Part shown: positions 1 through 10,870 of the stretch, piece by piece
How the letters are laid out: each line of letters starts with the position of its first letter
Numbering within the stretch: the stretch's first letter is position 1
NCBI RefSeq assembly: GCF_051020975.1
Contig: NW_027478158.1
Location: forward strand, 2,480,001-2,544,000
Source: Osmia lignaria lignaria
Lineage: Eukaryota; Arthropoda; Insecta; Hymenoptera; Megachilidae
Length of the DNA: 64,000 bases
Reading direction: 5' to 3'
Notes under the pieces: model-generated
What the model was told of the DNA's origin: nothing
What the model saw: only the letters and a program-made list of their open reading frames with translations
Databases searched by the model: none
Translations under genes and position numbers: made by a program

Positions 1-244
1 CAGCTAAGCTGGAAGTGGCATTTGCGGCTCGCACTAGTGCAGAGTTATCTCAAAGAAAGGGGCCACGGTGTTTCTGTATCTCTATTATGTTGGTGCGGCT
101 TCGGAACTTTTAAATATCTCGATATATCTCGAAAACTACGCTTCTGATCAAAAAATATCAGAGAACGTAAATTGTAGGAAACATAATTCTCTACAAAAAA
201 GGTCTCTTAACATTTTGCCATAGCTCGCTTCGTTTCCGAGATAT
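1..244. repeat. Partial satellite monomer at left edge
   Basis: The window opens at monomer position 79 ('cagctaagctgg'). This is a B-type tail ('tctcgaaaac', 'cgcttctg', 'aaattgtagg') with private changes 'atcagagaacgtaaa'. The array evidently continues to the left of the window. Confidence 0.95.
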
Positions 245-566
245 TTGCAGATTTATCTCAAGGGAAGGGGCCTGACGGACATATTTCGAGATATTTCTTC
301 TTCTTGTTGTTCTTCTTCTGCACAGCTAAGCTGGAAGTGGCATTTGCAGCTCGCAATAGTGCAGAGTTATCGCAAAGAAAGGGGCCACGGTGTTTCTGTA
401 TCTCTATTATGTTGGTGCGGCTTCGGAACTTTTAAATATCTTGATATATCTCGAGAACTACGCATCTGATCAAAAAATATCATAGAACATAAAAAGTAGG
501 AAACTTAATTCTCTACAAAAAAGGTATCTTAACATTTTGCCATAGCTCGCTTCGTTTCCGAGATAT
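245..566. repeat. Representative A-type monomer
   Basis: The A haplotype carries 'gcagctcgcaatagtgcag' in the middle, then 'cttgatatatctcgagaac', 'cgcatctg', 'aaaaagtagg' and 'aaacttaa' in the tail. The tail contains the 8-bp palindrome TCTCGAGA (449-456). A-type tails are the commonest class throughout the window. This copy also has a private 'ttatcgcaaag' in place of 'ttatctcaaag'. The middle and tail markers are often linked but recombine: 567-888 has a B-type middle and an A-type tail. Confidence 0.9.
294..321. repeat. A-free T/C-rich triplet tract, example copy
   Basis: A 28-nt run without adenine on the + strand is made of TTC/TCT triplets interrupted by 'ttgttg', at monomer positions 50-77. 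It is a short microsatellite-like core. The only 3-bp indel of the array lies in it (20531 and 22138 monomers), as expected from replication slippage. Substitution variants of the tract ('ttctcc', 'cttgctg', 'cttcctc', 'ttctgctgc') serve as block markers. Confidence 0.8.
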
Positions 567-708
567 TTGCAGATTTATCTCAAGGGAAGGGGCCTGACGG
601 ACATATTTCGAGATATTTCTCCTTCTTGTTGTTCTTCTTCTGCACAGCTAAGCTGGAAGTGGCATTTGCGGCTCGCACTAGTGCAGAGTTATCTCAAAGA
701 AAGGGGCC
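567..708. repeat. 28-bp direct duplication inside the monomer, example copy
   Basis: Bases 567-594 and 681-708 align without gaps with 24 of 28 matches. The shared cores are 'tgcaga' and 'ttatctcaa', followed by 'aggggcc'. The offset is 114 bp, and the same pair is present in essentially all monomers. It suggests that the 322-bp unit itself contains an old internal duplication. Confidence 0.75.
675..684. repeat. 10-bp perfect palindrome GCACTAGTGC, example copy
   Basis: It lies at monomer positions 109-118 in every monomer with the 'cgcactagtgcag' middle. A-type middles ('cgcaatagtgcag') break it. It is a convenient haplotype marker; no function is implied. Confidence 0.8.
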
Positions 709-1525
709 ACGGTGTTTCTGTATCTCTATTATGTTGGTGCGGCTTCGGAACTTTTAAATATCTTGATATATCTCGAGAACTACGCATCTGATCAAAAAAT
801 ATCATAGAACATAAAAAGTAGGAAACCTGATTTTCTACAAAAAAGGTCTCTTAACATTTTGCCGTAGCTCGCTTCGTTTTCGAGATATTTGTAGATTTAT
901 CTCAAGGGAAGGGGCCTGACGGACATATTTCGAGATATTTCTTCTTCTTGTTGTTCTTCTTCTGCACAGCTAAGCTGGAAGTGGCATTTGCGGCTCGCAC
1001 TAGTGCAGAGTTATCTCAAAGAAAGGGGCCACGGTGTTTCTGTATCTCTATTATGTTGGTGCGGCTTCGGAACTTTTAAATATCTTGATATATCTCGAGA
1101 ACTACGCATCTGATCAAAAAATATCATAGAACATAAAAAGTAGGAAACTTAACTCTCTACAAAAAAGGTCTCTTAACATTTTGCCATAGCTCGCTTCGTT
1201 TCCGAGATATTTGCAGATTTATCTCAAGGGAAGGGGCCTGACGGACATATTTCGAGATATTTCGTCTTCTTGTTGTTCTTCTTCTGCACAGCTAAGCTGG
1301 AAGTGGCATTTGCAGCTCGCAATAGTGCAGAGTTATCTCAAAGAAAGGGACCACGGTGTTTCTGTATCTCTATTATATTGGTGCGGCTTCGGAACTTTTA
1401 AATATCTTGATATATCTCGAGAACTACGCATCTGATCAAAAAATATCATAGAATATAAAAAGTAGGAAACTTAATTCTCTACAAAAAAGGTCTCTTAACA
1501 TTTTGCCATAGCTCGCTTCGTTTCC

Positions 1526-1547
1526 GAGATATTTGCAGATATATCTC
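1526..1547. repeat. Boundary inverted repeat (gagatat / atatctc), example copy
   Basis: Arms of 7 bp, gagatat (1526-1532) and atatctc (1541-1547), are perfect reverse complements around the 8-nt centre ttgcagat. In monomers with 'gatttatctc' instead of 'gatatatctc' the perfect arms shorten to 6 bp. The element recurs once per monomer. It is broken in Q heads (cagctc), in H heads (tatgtc), and in copies with 'gagacat' or 'gagttat' in the left arm. A dyad at a fixed place in a satellite could be a protein binding site or could form a hairpin; neither can be shown from sequence alone. Confidence 0.75.
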
Positions 1548-1854
1548 AAGGGAAGGGGCTTGACGGACATATTTCGAGATATTTCTTCTTCTTGTTGTTC
1601 TTCTTCTGCACAGCTAAGCTGGAAGTGGCATTTGCGGCTCGCACTAGTGCAGAGTTATCTCAAAGAAAGGGGCCACGGTGTTTCTGTATCTCTATTATGT
1701 TGGTGCGGCTTCGGAGCTTTTAAATATCTCGATATATCTCGAAAACTACGCTTCTGATCAAAAAATATCATAGAACATAAATTGTAGGAAACATAATTCT
1801 CTACAAAAAACGTCTCTTAACATTTTGCCATAGCTCGCTTCGTTTCCGAGATAT
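1533..1854. repeat. Representative B-type monomer
   Basis: The B haplotype carries 'gcggctcgcactagtgcag' in the middle and 'ctcgatatatctcgaaaac', 'cgcttctg', 'aaattgtagg' and 'aaacataa' in the tail, often followed by 'cgtctc' where A-type has 'ggtctc'. The middle contains the perfect palindrome GCACTAGTGC. The tail ATATCTCGAAA (1734-1744) is the exact reverse complement of TTTCGAGATAT (1572-1582) in the same monomer, which gives an 11-bp inverted repeat about 150 bp apart. Versions of this monomer alternate irregularly with A-type in both halves of the window. Confidence 0.9.
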
Positions 1855-2176
1855 TTGCAGATTCAGCTCAAAGGAACGGGCCTGACGGACATATTTCGAG
1901 ATATTTCTTCTTCTTGTTGTTCTTCTTCTGCACAGCTAAGCTGGAAGTGGCATTTGCGGCTCGCACTAGTGCAGAGTTATCTCAAAGAAAGGGGACACGG
2001 TGTTTCTGTATCTCTATTATGTTGGTGCGGCTTCGGAACTTTTAAATATCTTGATATATCTCGAGAACTACGCATCTGATCAAAAAATATCATAGAACAT
2101 AAAAAGTAGGAAACTTAATTCTCTACAAAAAAGGTCTCTTAACATTTTGCCATAGCTCGCTTCGTTTCCGAGATAT
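1855..2176. repeat. Q-variant monomer, left-zone form
   Basis: The head reads 'gattcagctcaaaggaacgg' where the standard reads 'gatttatctcaagggaaggg': four substitutions within 16 bp. These changes destroy the right arm of the boundary inverted repeat. This form occurs at 1855, 3787, 6685, 8295, 16345, 17955 and 19887, in most cases after a B-type tail that ends in 'cgtctc'. Clustered, linked changes suggest a single conversion tract or an old lineage rather than independent mutations. Confidence 0.9.
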
Positions 2177-4949
2177 TTGCAGATATATCTCAAGGGAAGG
2201 GGCCTGACGGACATATTTCGAGATATTTCTTCTTCTTGTTGTTCTTCTTCTGCACAGCTAAGCTGGAAGTGGCATTTGCGGCTCGCACTAGTGCAGAGTT
2301 ATCTCAAAGAAAGGGGCCACGGTGTTTCTGTATCTCCATTATGTTGGTGCGGCTTCGGAACTTTTAAATACCTCGATATATCTCGAAAACTACGCTTCTG
2401 ATAAAAAAATATCGTAGAACATAAATTGTAGGAAACATAATTCTCTACAAAAAACGTCTCTTAAGGTTTTGCCATAGCTCGCTTCGTTTCCGAGATATTT
2501 GCAGATATATCTCAAGGGAAGGGGCCTGACGGACATATTTCGAGATATTTCTTCTTCTTGTTGTTCTTCTTCTGCACAGCTAAACTGGAAGTGGCATTTC
2601 CAGCTCGCAATAGTGCAGAGTTATCTCAAAGAAAGGAGCCACGGTGTTTCTGTATCTCTATTATGTTGGGGCGGCTTCGGAACTTTTAAATATCTTGATA
2701 TATCTCGAGAACTACGCATCTGATCAAAAAATATCATAGAACATAAAAAGTAGGAAACTTAATTCTCTACAAAAAAGGTCTCTTAACATTTTGCCATGGC
2801 TCGCTTCGTTTCCGAGATATTTGCAGATTTATCTCAAGGGAAGGGGCCTGACGGACATATTTCGAGATATTTCTTCTTCTTGTTGTTCTTCTTCTGCACA
2901 GCTAAGCTGGAAGTGGCATTTGCGGCTCGCACTAGTGCAGAGTTATCTCAAAGAAAGGGGCCACGGTGTTTCTGTATCTCTATTATGTTGGTGCGGCTTC
3001 GGAACTTTTAAATATCTTGATATATCTCGAGAACTACGCATCTGATCAAAAAATATCATAGAACATAAAAAGTAGGAAACTTAACTCTCTACAAAAAAGG
3101 TCTCTTAACATTTTGCCATAGCTCGCTTCGTTTCCGAGATATTTGCAGATTTATCTCAAGGGAAGGGGCCTGACGGACATATTTCGAGATATTTCGTCTT
3201 CTTGTTGTTCTTCTTCTGCACAGCTAAGCTGGAAGTGGCATTTGCAGCTCGCAATAGTGCAGAGTTATCTCAAAGAAAGGGACCACGGTGTTTCTGTATC
3301 TCTATTATATTGGTGCGGCTTCGGAACTTTTAAATATCTTGATATATCTCGAGAACTACGCATCTGATCAAAAAATATCATAGAATATAAAAAGTAGGAA
3401 ACTTAATTCTCTACAAAAAAGGTCTCTTAACATTTTGCCATAGCTCGCTTCGTTTCCGAGATATTTGCAGATATATCTCAAGGGAAGGGGCTTGACGGAC
3501 ATATTTCGAGATATTTCTTCTTCTTGTTGTTCTTCTTCTGCACAGCTAAGCTGGAAGTGGCATTTGCGGCTCGCACTAGTGCAGAGTTATCTCAAAGAAA
3601 GGGGCCACGGTGTTTCTGTATCTCTATTATGTTGGTGCGGCTTCGGAGCTTTTAAATATCTCGATATATCTCGAAAACTACGCTTCTGATCAAAAAATAT
3701 CATAGAACATAAATTGTAGGAAACATAATTCTCTACAAAAAACGTCTCTTAACATTTTGCCATAGCTCGCTTCGTTTCCGAGATATTTGCAGATTCAGCT
3801 CAAAGGAACGGGCCTGACGGACATATTTCGAGATATTTCTTCTTCTTGTTGTTCTTCTTCTGCACAGCTAAGCTGGAAGTGGCATTTGCGGCTCGCACTA
3901 GTGCAGAGTTATCTCAAAGAAAGGGGCCACGGTGTTTCTGTATCTCTATTATGTTGGTGCGGCTTCGGAACTTTTAAATATCTTGATATATCTCGAGAAC
4001 TACGCATCTGATCAAAAAATATCATAGAACATAAAAAGTAGGAAACTTAGTTCTCTACAAAAAAGGTCTCTTAACATTTTGCCATAGCTCGCTTCGTTTC
4101 CGAGATATTTGCAGATATATCTCAAGGGAAGGGGCCTGACGGACATATTTCGAGATATTTCTTCTTCTTGTTGTTCTTCTTCTGCACAGCTAAGCTGGAA
4201 GTGGCATTTGCGGCTCGCACTAGTGCAGAGTTATCTCAAAGAAAGGGGCCACGGTGTTTCTGTATCTCCATTATGTTGGTGCGGCTTCGGAACTTTTAAA
4301 TACCTCGATATATCTCGAAAACTACGCTTCTGATAAAAAAATATCGTAGAACATAAATTGTAGGAAACATAATTCTCTACAAAAAACGTCTCTTAAGGTT
4401 TTGCCATAGCTCGCTTCGTTTCCGAGATATTTGCAGATATATCTCAAGGGAAGGGGCCTGACGGACATATTTCGAGATATTTCTTCTTCTTGTTGTTCTT
4501 CTTCTGCACAGCTAAACTGGAAGTGGCATTTCCAGCTCGCAATAGTGCAGAGTTATCTCAAAGAAAGGAGCCACGGTGTTTCTGTATCTCTATTATGTTG
4601 GGGCGGCTTCGGAACTTTTAAATATCTTGATATATCTCGAGAACTACGCATCTGATCAAAAAATATCATAGAACATAAAAAGTAGGAAACTTAATTCTCT
4701 ACAAAAAAGGTCTCTTAACATTTTGCCATGGCTCGCTTCGTTTCCGAGATATTTGCAGATTTATCTCAAGGGAAGGGGCCTGACGGACATATTTCGAGAT
4801 ATTTCTTCTTCTTGTTGTTCTTCTTCTGCACAGCTAAGCTGGAAGTGGCATTTGCGGCTCGCACTAGTGCAGAGTTATCTCAAAGAAAGGGGCCACGGTG
4901 TTTCTGTATCTCTATTATGTTGGTGCGGCTTCGGAACTTTTAAATATCT

Positions 4950-7900
4950 CGATATATCTCGAAAACTACGCTTCTGATCAAAAAATATCATAGAACATAA
5001 ATTGTAGGAAATTTAATTCTCTACAAAAAAGGTCTCTTAACATTTTGCCATAGCTCGCTTCGTTTCCGAGATATTTGCAGATATATCTCAAGGGAAGGGG
5101 CCTGACGGACATATTTCGAGATATTTCTTCTTCTTGTTGTTCTTCTTCTGCACAGCTAAACTGGAAGTGGCATTTCCAGCTCGCAATAGTGCTGAGTTAT
5201 CTCAAAGAAAGGGGCCACGCTGTTTCTGTATCTCTATTATGTTGGTGCGGCTTCGGAACTTTTAAATATCTCGATATATCTCGATAACTACGCTTCTGAT
5301 CAAAAAATATCATAGAACATAAATTGTAGGAAACATAATTCTCTACAAAAAAGGTCTCTTAACATTTTGCCATAGCTCGTTTCGTTTCCGAGATATTTGC
5401 AGATACATCTCAAGGGAAGGGGCCTGACGGACATATTTCGAGATATTTCTTCTTCTTGTTGTTCTTCTTCTGCACAACTAAGCTGGAAGTGGCATTTGCG
5501 GCTCGCACTAGTGCAGAGTTATCTCAAAGAAAGGGGCCACGGTGTTTCTGTATCTCCATTATGTTGGTGCGGCTTCGGAACTTCTAAATATCTCGATATA
5601 TCTCGAAAACTACGCTTCTGATCAAAAAATATCGTAGAACATAAATCGTAGGAAACATAATTCTCTACAAAAAACGTCTCTTAACGTTTTGCCATAGCTC
5701 GCTTCGTTTCCGAGATATTTGCAGATATATCTCAAGGGAAGGGGCCTGACGGACATATTTCGAGATATTTCTTCTTCTTGTTGTTCTTCTTCTGCACAGC
5801 TAAGCTGGAAGTGGCATTTGCAGCTCGCAATAGTGCAGAGTTATCTCAAAGAAAGGGGCCACGCTGTTTCTGTATCTCTATTATGTTGGTGCGGCTTCGG
5901 AACTTTTAAATATCGTGATATATCTCGAGAACTACGCATCTGATCAAAAAACATCATAGAATATAAAAAGTAGGAAACTTAATTCTCTACAAAAAAGGTC
6001 TCTTAACATTTTGCCATAGCTCGCTTCGTTTCCGAGATATTTGCAGATATATCTCAAGGGAAGGGGCCTGACGGACATATTTCGAGATATTTCTTCTTCT
6101 TGTTGTTCTTCTTCTGCACAGCTAAGCTGGAAGTGGCATTTGCAGCTCGCAATAGTGCAGAGTTATCTCAAAGAAAGGGGCCACGGTGTTTCTGTATCTC
6201 TATTATGTATGTGCGGCTTCGGAACTTTTAAATATCTTGATATATCTCGAGAACTACGCATCTGATCAAAAAATATCATACAATATAAAAAGTAGGAAAC
6301 TTAATTCTCTACAAAAAAGGTCTCTTAACATTTTGCCATAGCTCGCTTCGTTTCCGAGATATTTGCAGATATATCTCAACGGAAGGGGCCTGACGGACAT
6401 ATTTCGAGATATTTCTTCTTCTTGTTGTTCTTCTTCTGCACAGCTAAGCTGGAAGTGGCATTTGCGGCTCGCACTAGTGCAGAGTTATCTCAAAGAAAGG
6501 GGCCACGGTGTTTCTGTATCTCTATTATGTTGGTGCGGCTTCGGAACTTTTAAATATCTCGATATATCTCGAAAACTACGCTTCTGATCAAAAAATATCA
6601 TAGAACATAAATTGTAGGAAACATAATTCTCTACAAAAAACGTCTCTTAACATTTTGCCATAGCTCGCTTCGTTTCCGAGATATTTGCAGATTCAGCTCA
6701 AAGGAACGGGCCTGACGGACATATTTCGAGATATTTCTTCTTCTTGTTGTTCTTCTTCTGCACAGCTAAGCTGGAAGTGGCATTTGCGGCTCGCACTAGT
6801 GCAGAGTTATCTCAAAGAAAGGGGCCACGGTGTTTCTGTATCTCTATTATGTTGGTGCGGCTTCGGAACTTTTAAATATCTTGATATATCTCGAGAACTA
6901 CGCATCTGATCAAAAAATACCATAGAACATAAAAAGTAGGAAACTTAGTTCTCTACAAAAAAGGTCTCTTAACATTTTGCCATAGCTCGCTTCGTTTCCG
7001 AGATATTTGCAGATATATCTCAAGGGAAGGGGCCTGACGGACATATTTCGAGATATTTCTTCTTCTTGTTGTTCTTCTTCTGCACAGCTAAGCTGGAAGT
7101 GGCATTTCCAGCTCGCAATAGTGCAGAGTTATCTCAAAGAAAGGGGCCACGGTGTTTCTGTATTTCTATTATGTTGGTGCGGCTTCGGAACTTTTAAATA
7201 TCTTGATATATCTCGAGAACTACGCATCTGATCAAAAAATATCATAGAACATAAAAAGTAGGAAACATAATTCTCTACAAAAAAGGTCTCTTAACATTTT
7301 GCCATAGCTCGCTTCGTTTCCGAGATATTTGCAGATATATCTCAACGGAAGGGGCCTGACGGACATATTTCGAGATATTTCTTCTTCTTGTTGTTCTTCT
7401 TCTGCACAGCTAAACTGGAAGTGGCATTTCCAGCTCGCAATAGTGCTGAGTTATCTCAAAGAAAGGGGCCACGCTGTTTCTGTATCTCTATTATGTTGGT
7501 GCGGCTTCGGAACTTTTAAATATCTCGATATATCTCGATAACTACGCTTCTGATCAAAAAATATCATAGAACATAAATTGTAGGAAACATAATTCTCTAC
7601 AAAAAAGGTCTCTTAACATTTTGCCATAGCTCGCTTCGTTTCCGAGATATTTGCAGATATATCTCAAGGGAAGGGGCCTGACGGACATATTTCGAGATAT
7701 TTCTTCTTCTTGTTGTTCTTCTTCTGCACAGCTAAGCTGGAAGTGGCATTTGCGGCTCGCACTAGTGCAGAGTTATCTCAAAGAAAGGGGCCACGGTGTT
7801 TCTGTATCTCCATTATGTTGGTGCGGCTTCGGAACTTTTAAATACCTCGATATATCTCGAAAACTACGCTTCTGATAAAAAAATATCGTAGAACATAAAT

Positions 7901-9400
7901 TGTAGGAAACATAATTCTCTACAAAAAACGTCTCTTAACGTTTTGCCATAGCTCGCTTCGTTTCCGAGATATTTGCAGATATATCTCAAGGGAAGGGGCC
8001 TGACGGACATATTTCGAGATATTTCTTCTTCTTGTTGTTCTTCTTCTGCACAGCTAAGCTGGAAGTGGCATTTGCAGCTCGCAATAGTGCAGAGTTATCT
8101 CAAAGAAAGGGGCCACGCTGTTTCTGTATCTCTATTATGTTGGTGCGGCTTCGGAACTTTTAAATATCTCGATATATCTCGAAAACTACGCTTCTGATCA
8201 AAAAATATCATAGAACATAAATTGTAGGAAACATAATTCTCTACAAAAAACGTCTCTTAACATTTTGCCATAGCTCGCTTCGTTTCCGAGATATTTGCAG
8301 ATTCAGCTCAAAGGAACGGGCCTGACGGACATATTTCGAGATATTTCTTCTTCTTGTTGTTCTTCTTCTGCACAGCTAAGCTGGAAGTGGCATTTGCGGC
8401 TCGCACTAGTGCAGAGTTATCTCAAAGAAAGGGGCCACGGTGTTTCTGTATCTCTATTATGTTGGTGCGGCTTCGGAACTTTTAAATATCTTGATATATC
8501 TCGAGAACTACGCATCTGATCAAAAAATATCATAGAACATAAAAAGTAGGAAACTTAGTTCTCTACAAAAAAGGTCTCTTAACATTTTGCCATAGCTCGC
8601 TTCGTTTCCGAGATATTTGCAGATATATCTCAAGGGAAGGGGCCTGACGGACATATTTCGAGATATTTCTTCTTCTTGTTGTTCTTCTTCTGCACAGCTA
8701 AGCTGGAAGTGGCATTTCCAGCTCGCAATAGTGCAGAGTTATCTCAAAGAAAGGGGCCACGGTGTTTCTGTATTTCTATTATGTTGGTGCGGCTTCGGAA
8801 CTTTTAAATATCTTGATATATCTCGAGAACTACGCATCTGATCAAAAAATATCATAGAACATAAAAAGTAGGAAACATAATTCTCTACAAAAAAGGTCTC
8901 TTAACATTTTGCCATAGCTCGCTTCGTTTCCGAGATATTTGCAGATATATCTCAAGGGAAGGGGCCTGACGGACATATTTCGAGATATTTCTTCTTCTTG
9001 TTGTTCTTCTTCTGCACAGCTAAGCTGGAAGTGGCATTTGCGGCTCGCACTAGTGCAGAGTTATCTCAAAGAAAGGGGCCACGGTGTTTCTGTATCTCCA
9101 TTATGTTGGTGCGGCTTCGGAACTTTTAAATACCTCGATATATCTCGAAAACTACGCTTCTGATAAAAAAATATCGTAGAACATAAATTGTAGGAAACAT
9201 AATTCTCTACAAAAAACGTCTCTTAACGTTTTGCCATAGCTCGCTTCGTTTCCGAGATATTTGCAGATATATCTCAAGGGAAGGGGCCTGACGGACATAT
9301 TTCGAGATATTTCTTCTTCTTGTTGTTCTTCTTCTGCACAGCTAAACTGGAAGTGGCATTTCCAGCTCGCAATAGTGCAGAGTTATCTCAAAGAAAGGAG
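4950..9400. repeat. Mosaic stretch with partial 4-, 5- and 7-monomer duplications
   Basis: Monomers 6685 and 7007 recur at 8295 and 8617 (offset 1,610 bp), including Q head, 'gtatttctatt' and the hybrid tail 'aaaaagtaggaaacataa'. The one seen difference is 'aaataccatag' against 'aaatatcatag'. Monomer 5075 recurs at 7329 (offset 2,254 bp; shared 'gtgctgag' and 'cacgctg'). Monomer 7651 recurs at 8939 (offset 1,288 bp; shared 'aaatacctcg' and 'ctgataaaaaaat'), and both relate to 2177 and 4109. The overlapping offsets show repeated unequal exchanges rather than one clean unit. Confidence 0.85.
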
Positions 9401-10548
9401 CCACGGTGTTTCTGTATCTCTATTATGTTGGTGCGGCTTCGGAACTTTTAAATATCTTGATATATCTCGAGAACTACGCATCTGATCAAAAAATATCATA
9501 GAACATAAAAAGTAGGAAACTTAATTCTCTACAAAAAAGGTCTCTTAACATTTTGCCATGGCTCGCTTCGTTTCCGAGATATTTGCAGATTTATCTCAAG
9601 GTAAGGGGCCTGACGGACATATTTCGAGATATTTCTTCTTCTTGTTGTTCTTCTTCTGCACAGCTAAGCTGGAAGTGGCATTTGCAGCTCGCAATAGTGC
9701 AGAGTTATCTCAATGAAAGGGGCCACGGTGTTTCTGTATCTCTATTATGTTGGTGCGGCTTCGGAACTTTCAAATATCTCGATATATCTCGAGAACTACG
9801 CATCTGATCAAAAAATATCATACAACATAAAAAGTAGGAAACTTAATTCTCTACAAAAAAGGTCTCTTAACATTTTGCCATAGCTCGCTTCGTTTCCGAG
9901 ATATTTGCAGATATATCTCAAGGGAAGGGGCCTGACGGACATATTTCGAGATATTTCTTCTTCTTGTTGTTCTTCTTCTGCACAGCTAAGCTGGAAGTGG
10001 CAGTTGCAGCTCGCAATAGTGCAGAGTTATCTCAAAGAAAGGGACCACGGTGTTTCTGTATCTCTATTATGTTGGTGCGGCTTCGGAACTTTTAAATATC
10101 TTGATATATCTCGAGAACTACGCATCTGATCAAAAAATATCATAGAATATAAAAAGTAGGAAACTTAATTCTCTACAAAAAAGGTCTCTTAACATTTTGC
10201 CATAGCTCGCTTCGTTTCCGAGATATTTGCAGATATATCTCAACGGAAGGGGCCTGACGGACATATTTCGAGATATTTCTTCTTCTTGTTGTTCTTCTTC
10301 TGCACAGCTAAGCTGGAAGTGGCATTTGCGGCTCGCACTAGCGCAGAGTTATCTCAAAGAAAGGGGCCACGGTGTTTCTGTATCTCTATTATGTTGGTGC
10401 GGCTTCGGAACTTTTAAATATCTTGATATATCTCAAGAACTACGCATCTGATCAAAAAATATCATAGAACGTAAAAAGTAGGAAACTTAATTCTCTACAA
10501 AAAAGGTCTCTTAACATTTTGCCATAGCTCGCTTCGTTTCCGAGATAT

Positions 10549-10870
10549 TTGCAGATTTATCTCAAGGGAAGGGGCCTGACGGACATATTTCGAGATATTT
10601 CTTCTTCTTGTTGTTCTTCTTCTGCACAGCTAAGCTGGAAGTGGCATTTGCGGCCTGCACTAGTGCAGAGTTATCTCAAAGAAAGGGGCCACGGTGTTTC
10701 TGTATCTCTATTATGTTGGTGCGGCTTCGGAACTTTTAAATATCTCGATATATCTCGATAACTACGCTTCTGATCAAAAAATATCATAGAACATAAATTG
10801 TAGGAAACATAATTCTCTACAAAAAAGGTCTCTTAACATTTTGCCATAGCTCGCTTCGTTTCCGAGATAT
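10549..10870. repeat. Representative C-type monomer ('tctcgataac' tail)
   Basis: The C haplotype resembles B but has 'tctcgataac' in place of 'tctcgaaaac'. I count fifteen such monomers, starting at 5075, 7329, 10549, 10871, 12481, 12803, 13125, 13769, 14091, 14413, 14735, 18599, 18921, 19887 and 22457. None lies right of 22.8 kb, so this allele is confined to the left zone. Some C-type copies share further markers: 'gtcggaaac' with 'ctacataaaagg' (10871, 13125, 14413, 14735) and 'gtgcagcttc' (12481, 14413, 14735, 18599). Confidence 0.9.
10655..10668. repeat. 14-bp perfect palindrome CTGCACTAGTGCAG
   Basis: A 'ctcgc' to 'cctgc' change extends the 10-bp palindrome to 14 bp. The same extended form is at 12909-12922, 13875-13888 and 19027-19040. 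All four are in C-type monomers of the left zone, which indicates spread by duplication from one mutant monomer. Confidence 0.85.

Larger units (their letters stand above)
893..4949. repeat. Higher-order repeat: 6-monomer unit (1,932 bp), two copies
   Basis: Bases 893-3017 match 2825-4949 at an offset of exactly 6 x 322 bp. I found two mismatches in 2,125 bp (1995 a versus 3927 c; 2118 a versus 4050 g). Private markers shared by the two copies include 'tttcgtcttc' with 'attatattgg', 'gggcttgacgg', the Q head, 'aaatacctcg' with 'ctgataaaaaaat', 'gttggggcgg' and 'gccatggctcg'. The junction lies somewhere in 2825-3017. The right copy ends where a B-type tail replaces the A-type tail at 4950. Confidence 0.95.

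Noticed and set aside
228..245. CENP-B-box-like 'cttcgtttccgagatat' at the monomer boundary
   Set aside because: Only the first seven bases (CTTCGTT) fit the motif YTTCGTTGGAARCGGGA. The essential central A and the CGGG half are absent, so I do not call a CENP-B box.
245..469. Recurring sense open frame of about 70-84 codons in almost every monomer
   Set aside because: It starts at ttg rather than atg, changes frame from monomer to monomer, is broken by several nonsense substitutions, has no recognisable domain, and its residues follow the DNA repeat variants. It is treated as non-coding satellite.
472..523. Phased A-tracts (A6, A5, A6) as a bent-DNA element
   Set aside because: The tract centres are about 18 and 26 bp apart, not multiples of a helical turn, and one tract is lost in B-type tails ('aaattgtagg'). 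Curvature would have to be calculated or measured.
2796..3011. ATG-initiated frame of 71 codons created by 'ccatagctc' to 'ccatggctc', also at 4728
   Set aside because: The atg arises from one substitution in a few duplicated monomers. The frame has no upstream signal and no conserved features, and it is only a copy of the satellite in another phase.
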